Program-made: the position numbers and the translations under genes
The notes under the pieces: model-generated
Seen by the model: only the letters and a program-made list of their open reading frames with translations
The model's database searches: none
What the model was told of the DNA's origin: nothing
IMG/VR virus record: IMGVR_UViG_3300017605_000597
Location: 1-42,149 of that record
Length of the DNA stretch: 42,149 nt
Origin: a virus
Direction: 5' to 3' (one strand)
Part shown: piece by piece, positions 41,978 to 42,149 of the stretch
How the letters are laid out: every line of letters starts with the position of its first letter
Position numbering within the stretch: position 1 is the stretch's first letter

Positions 41978-42149
41978 TTATTGTTTTATAAATTCCTTCA
42001 TCCAAGCCATGCCGGGTAAATCCAGCAATTCTTCCTGTGCTTCCTTATTAAACTGATCCTTGGAGTTTGGTTTACCCATATCCGGTTCTTTTTTACCACG
42101 AGGAGGTTTACCATCATCCCCGAGGGTCTGCGTACGCAAGGCTTCGAAA
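41978..42149 (-). CDS. ClpP-like prohead protease, 3' part (continues at base 1)
   Basis: This is the end of the gene that starts at 1085. After base 42008 the remaining 141 bases repeat the window start. The last residues are AWMKEFIKQ before TAA (41978-41980). Confidence 0.9.
   Translation of the reverse strand, partial: FEALRTQTLGDDGKPPRGKKEPDMGKPNSKDQFNKEAQEELLDLPGMAWMKEFIKQ
42009..42149. repeat. Terminal direct repeat, right copy (assembly overlap)
   Basis: These 141 bases duplicate bases 1-141 exactly. The repeat should be removed once, giving about 42,008 bp of unique circular or permuted sequence. Confidence 0.95.

Noticed and set aside
1-42149. Signs of lysogeny or a CRISPR array
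   Set aside because: No integrase, excisionase, repressor or att-like repeat was seen, and no regularly spaced repeat array occurs on either strand.

Overview
The window is one complete phage genome, opened at an arbitrary point. Its first 141 bases (1-141) recur exactly as its last 141 (42009-42149). That is what an assembler leaves when a circular or circularly permuted molecule is written out linearly, so the unique genome is about 42,008 bp. The protease gene is cut by this join. There are HK97-type head genes, a tape measure, a large terminase, a GH19 lysozyme and no integrase, repressor or partition gene, so a virulent tailed phage with siphovirus-like morphology is most likely. The host is probably a member of the Bacteroidota. 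Shine-Dalgarno sequences are rarely visible, promoter-like sites fit the TAnnTTTG -7 box, the primase has a BT4734/VirE-type N-terminal fold, and the terminase, portal and tail proteins resemble those of Bacteroidota phages.

Layout. A divergent control region lies at about 20061-20143. To its left, on the minus strand, are three tiny genes, a family A DNA polymerase, small conserved genes, a PIF1/Dda-like helicase, a DUF7448-like gene, an SF3 helicase (with an in-frame TAG just before its Walker A motif), a BT4734-type primase and an HNH-like gene (19.9-11.9 kb). A terminator at 11801-11828 separates these from the late genes: small and large terminase, a probable frameshifted tail-assembly chaperone, tail completion and tail proteins, tape measure, an HTH-like protein, ClpP-like protease with scaffold-like tail, major capsid protein and a tail-tube-like protein (11.8 kb through the join to 40.4 kb). 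A strong minus-strand terminator with an overlapping promoter-like box (40253-40320) follows.

Next, still on the minus strand, comes a 6.3-kb cassette of sugar and methylation genes (GDP-mannose 4,6-dehydratase, cupin, several glycosyltransferases, two methyltransferases, a zinc ribbon). Then come portal, head-tail connector, fibre and beta-helix tailspike, and a lysis block (holin-like membrane proteins, GH19 endolysin, one-piece spanin) ending at 26664.

To the right of the control region, on the plus strand (20.1-26.7 kb), lie an early single-strand-binding-like protein, a 620-bp structured non-coding stretch with two odd tRNA-like elements, a PD-(D/E)XK exonuclease, a secreted cysteine-rich protein, a GIY-YIG nuclease, a VRR-type nuclease and several small conserved proteins.

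Together these form a self-contained replication set (polymerase, two helicases, primase, SSB-like protein, nucleases), a packaging and virion set, and a lysis set. The unusual parts are the sugar cassette embedded in the late region between capsid and portal genes, the amber codon in the replicative helicase next to aberrant tRNA-like RNAs, a 29-bp inverted repeat between helicase and primase, and several RNA hairpins placed where they could control late genes.
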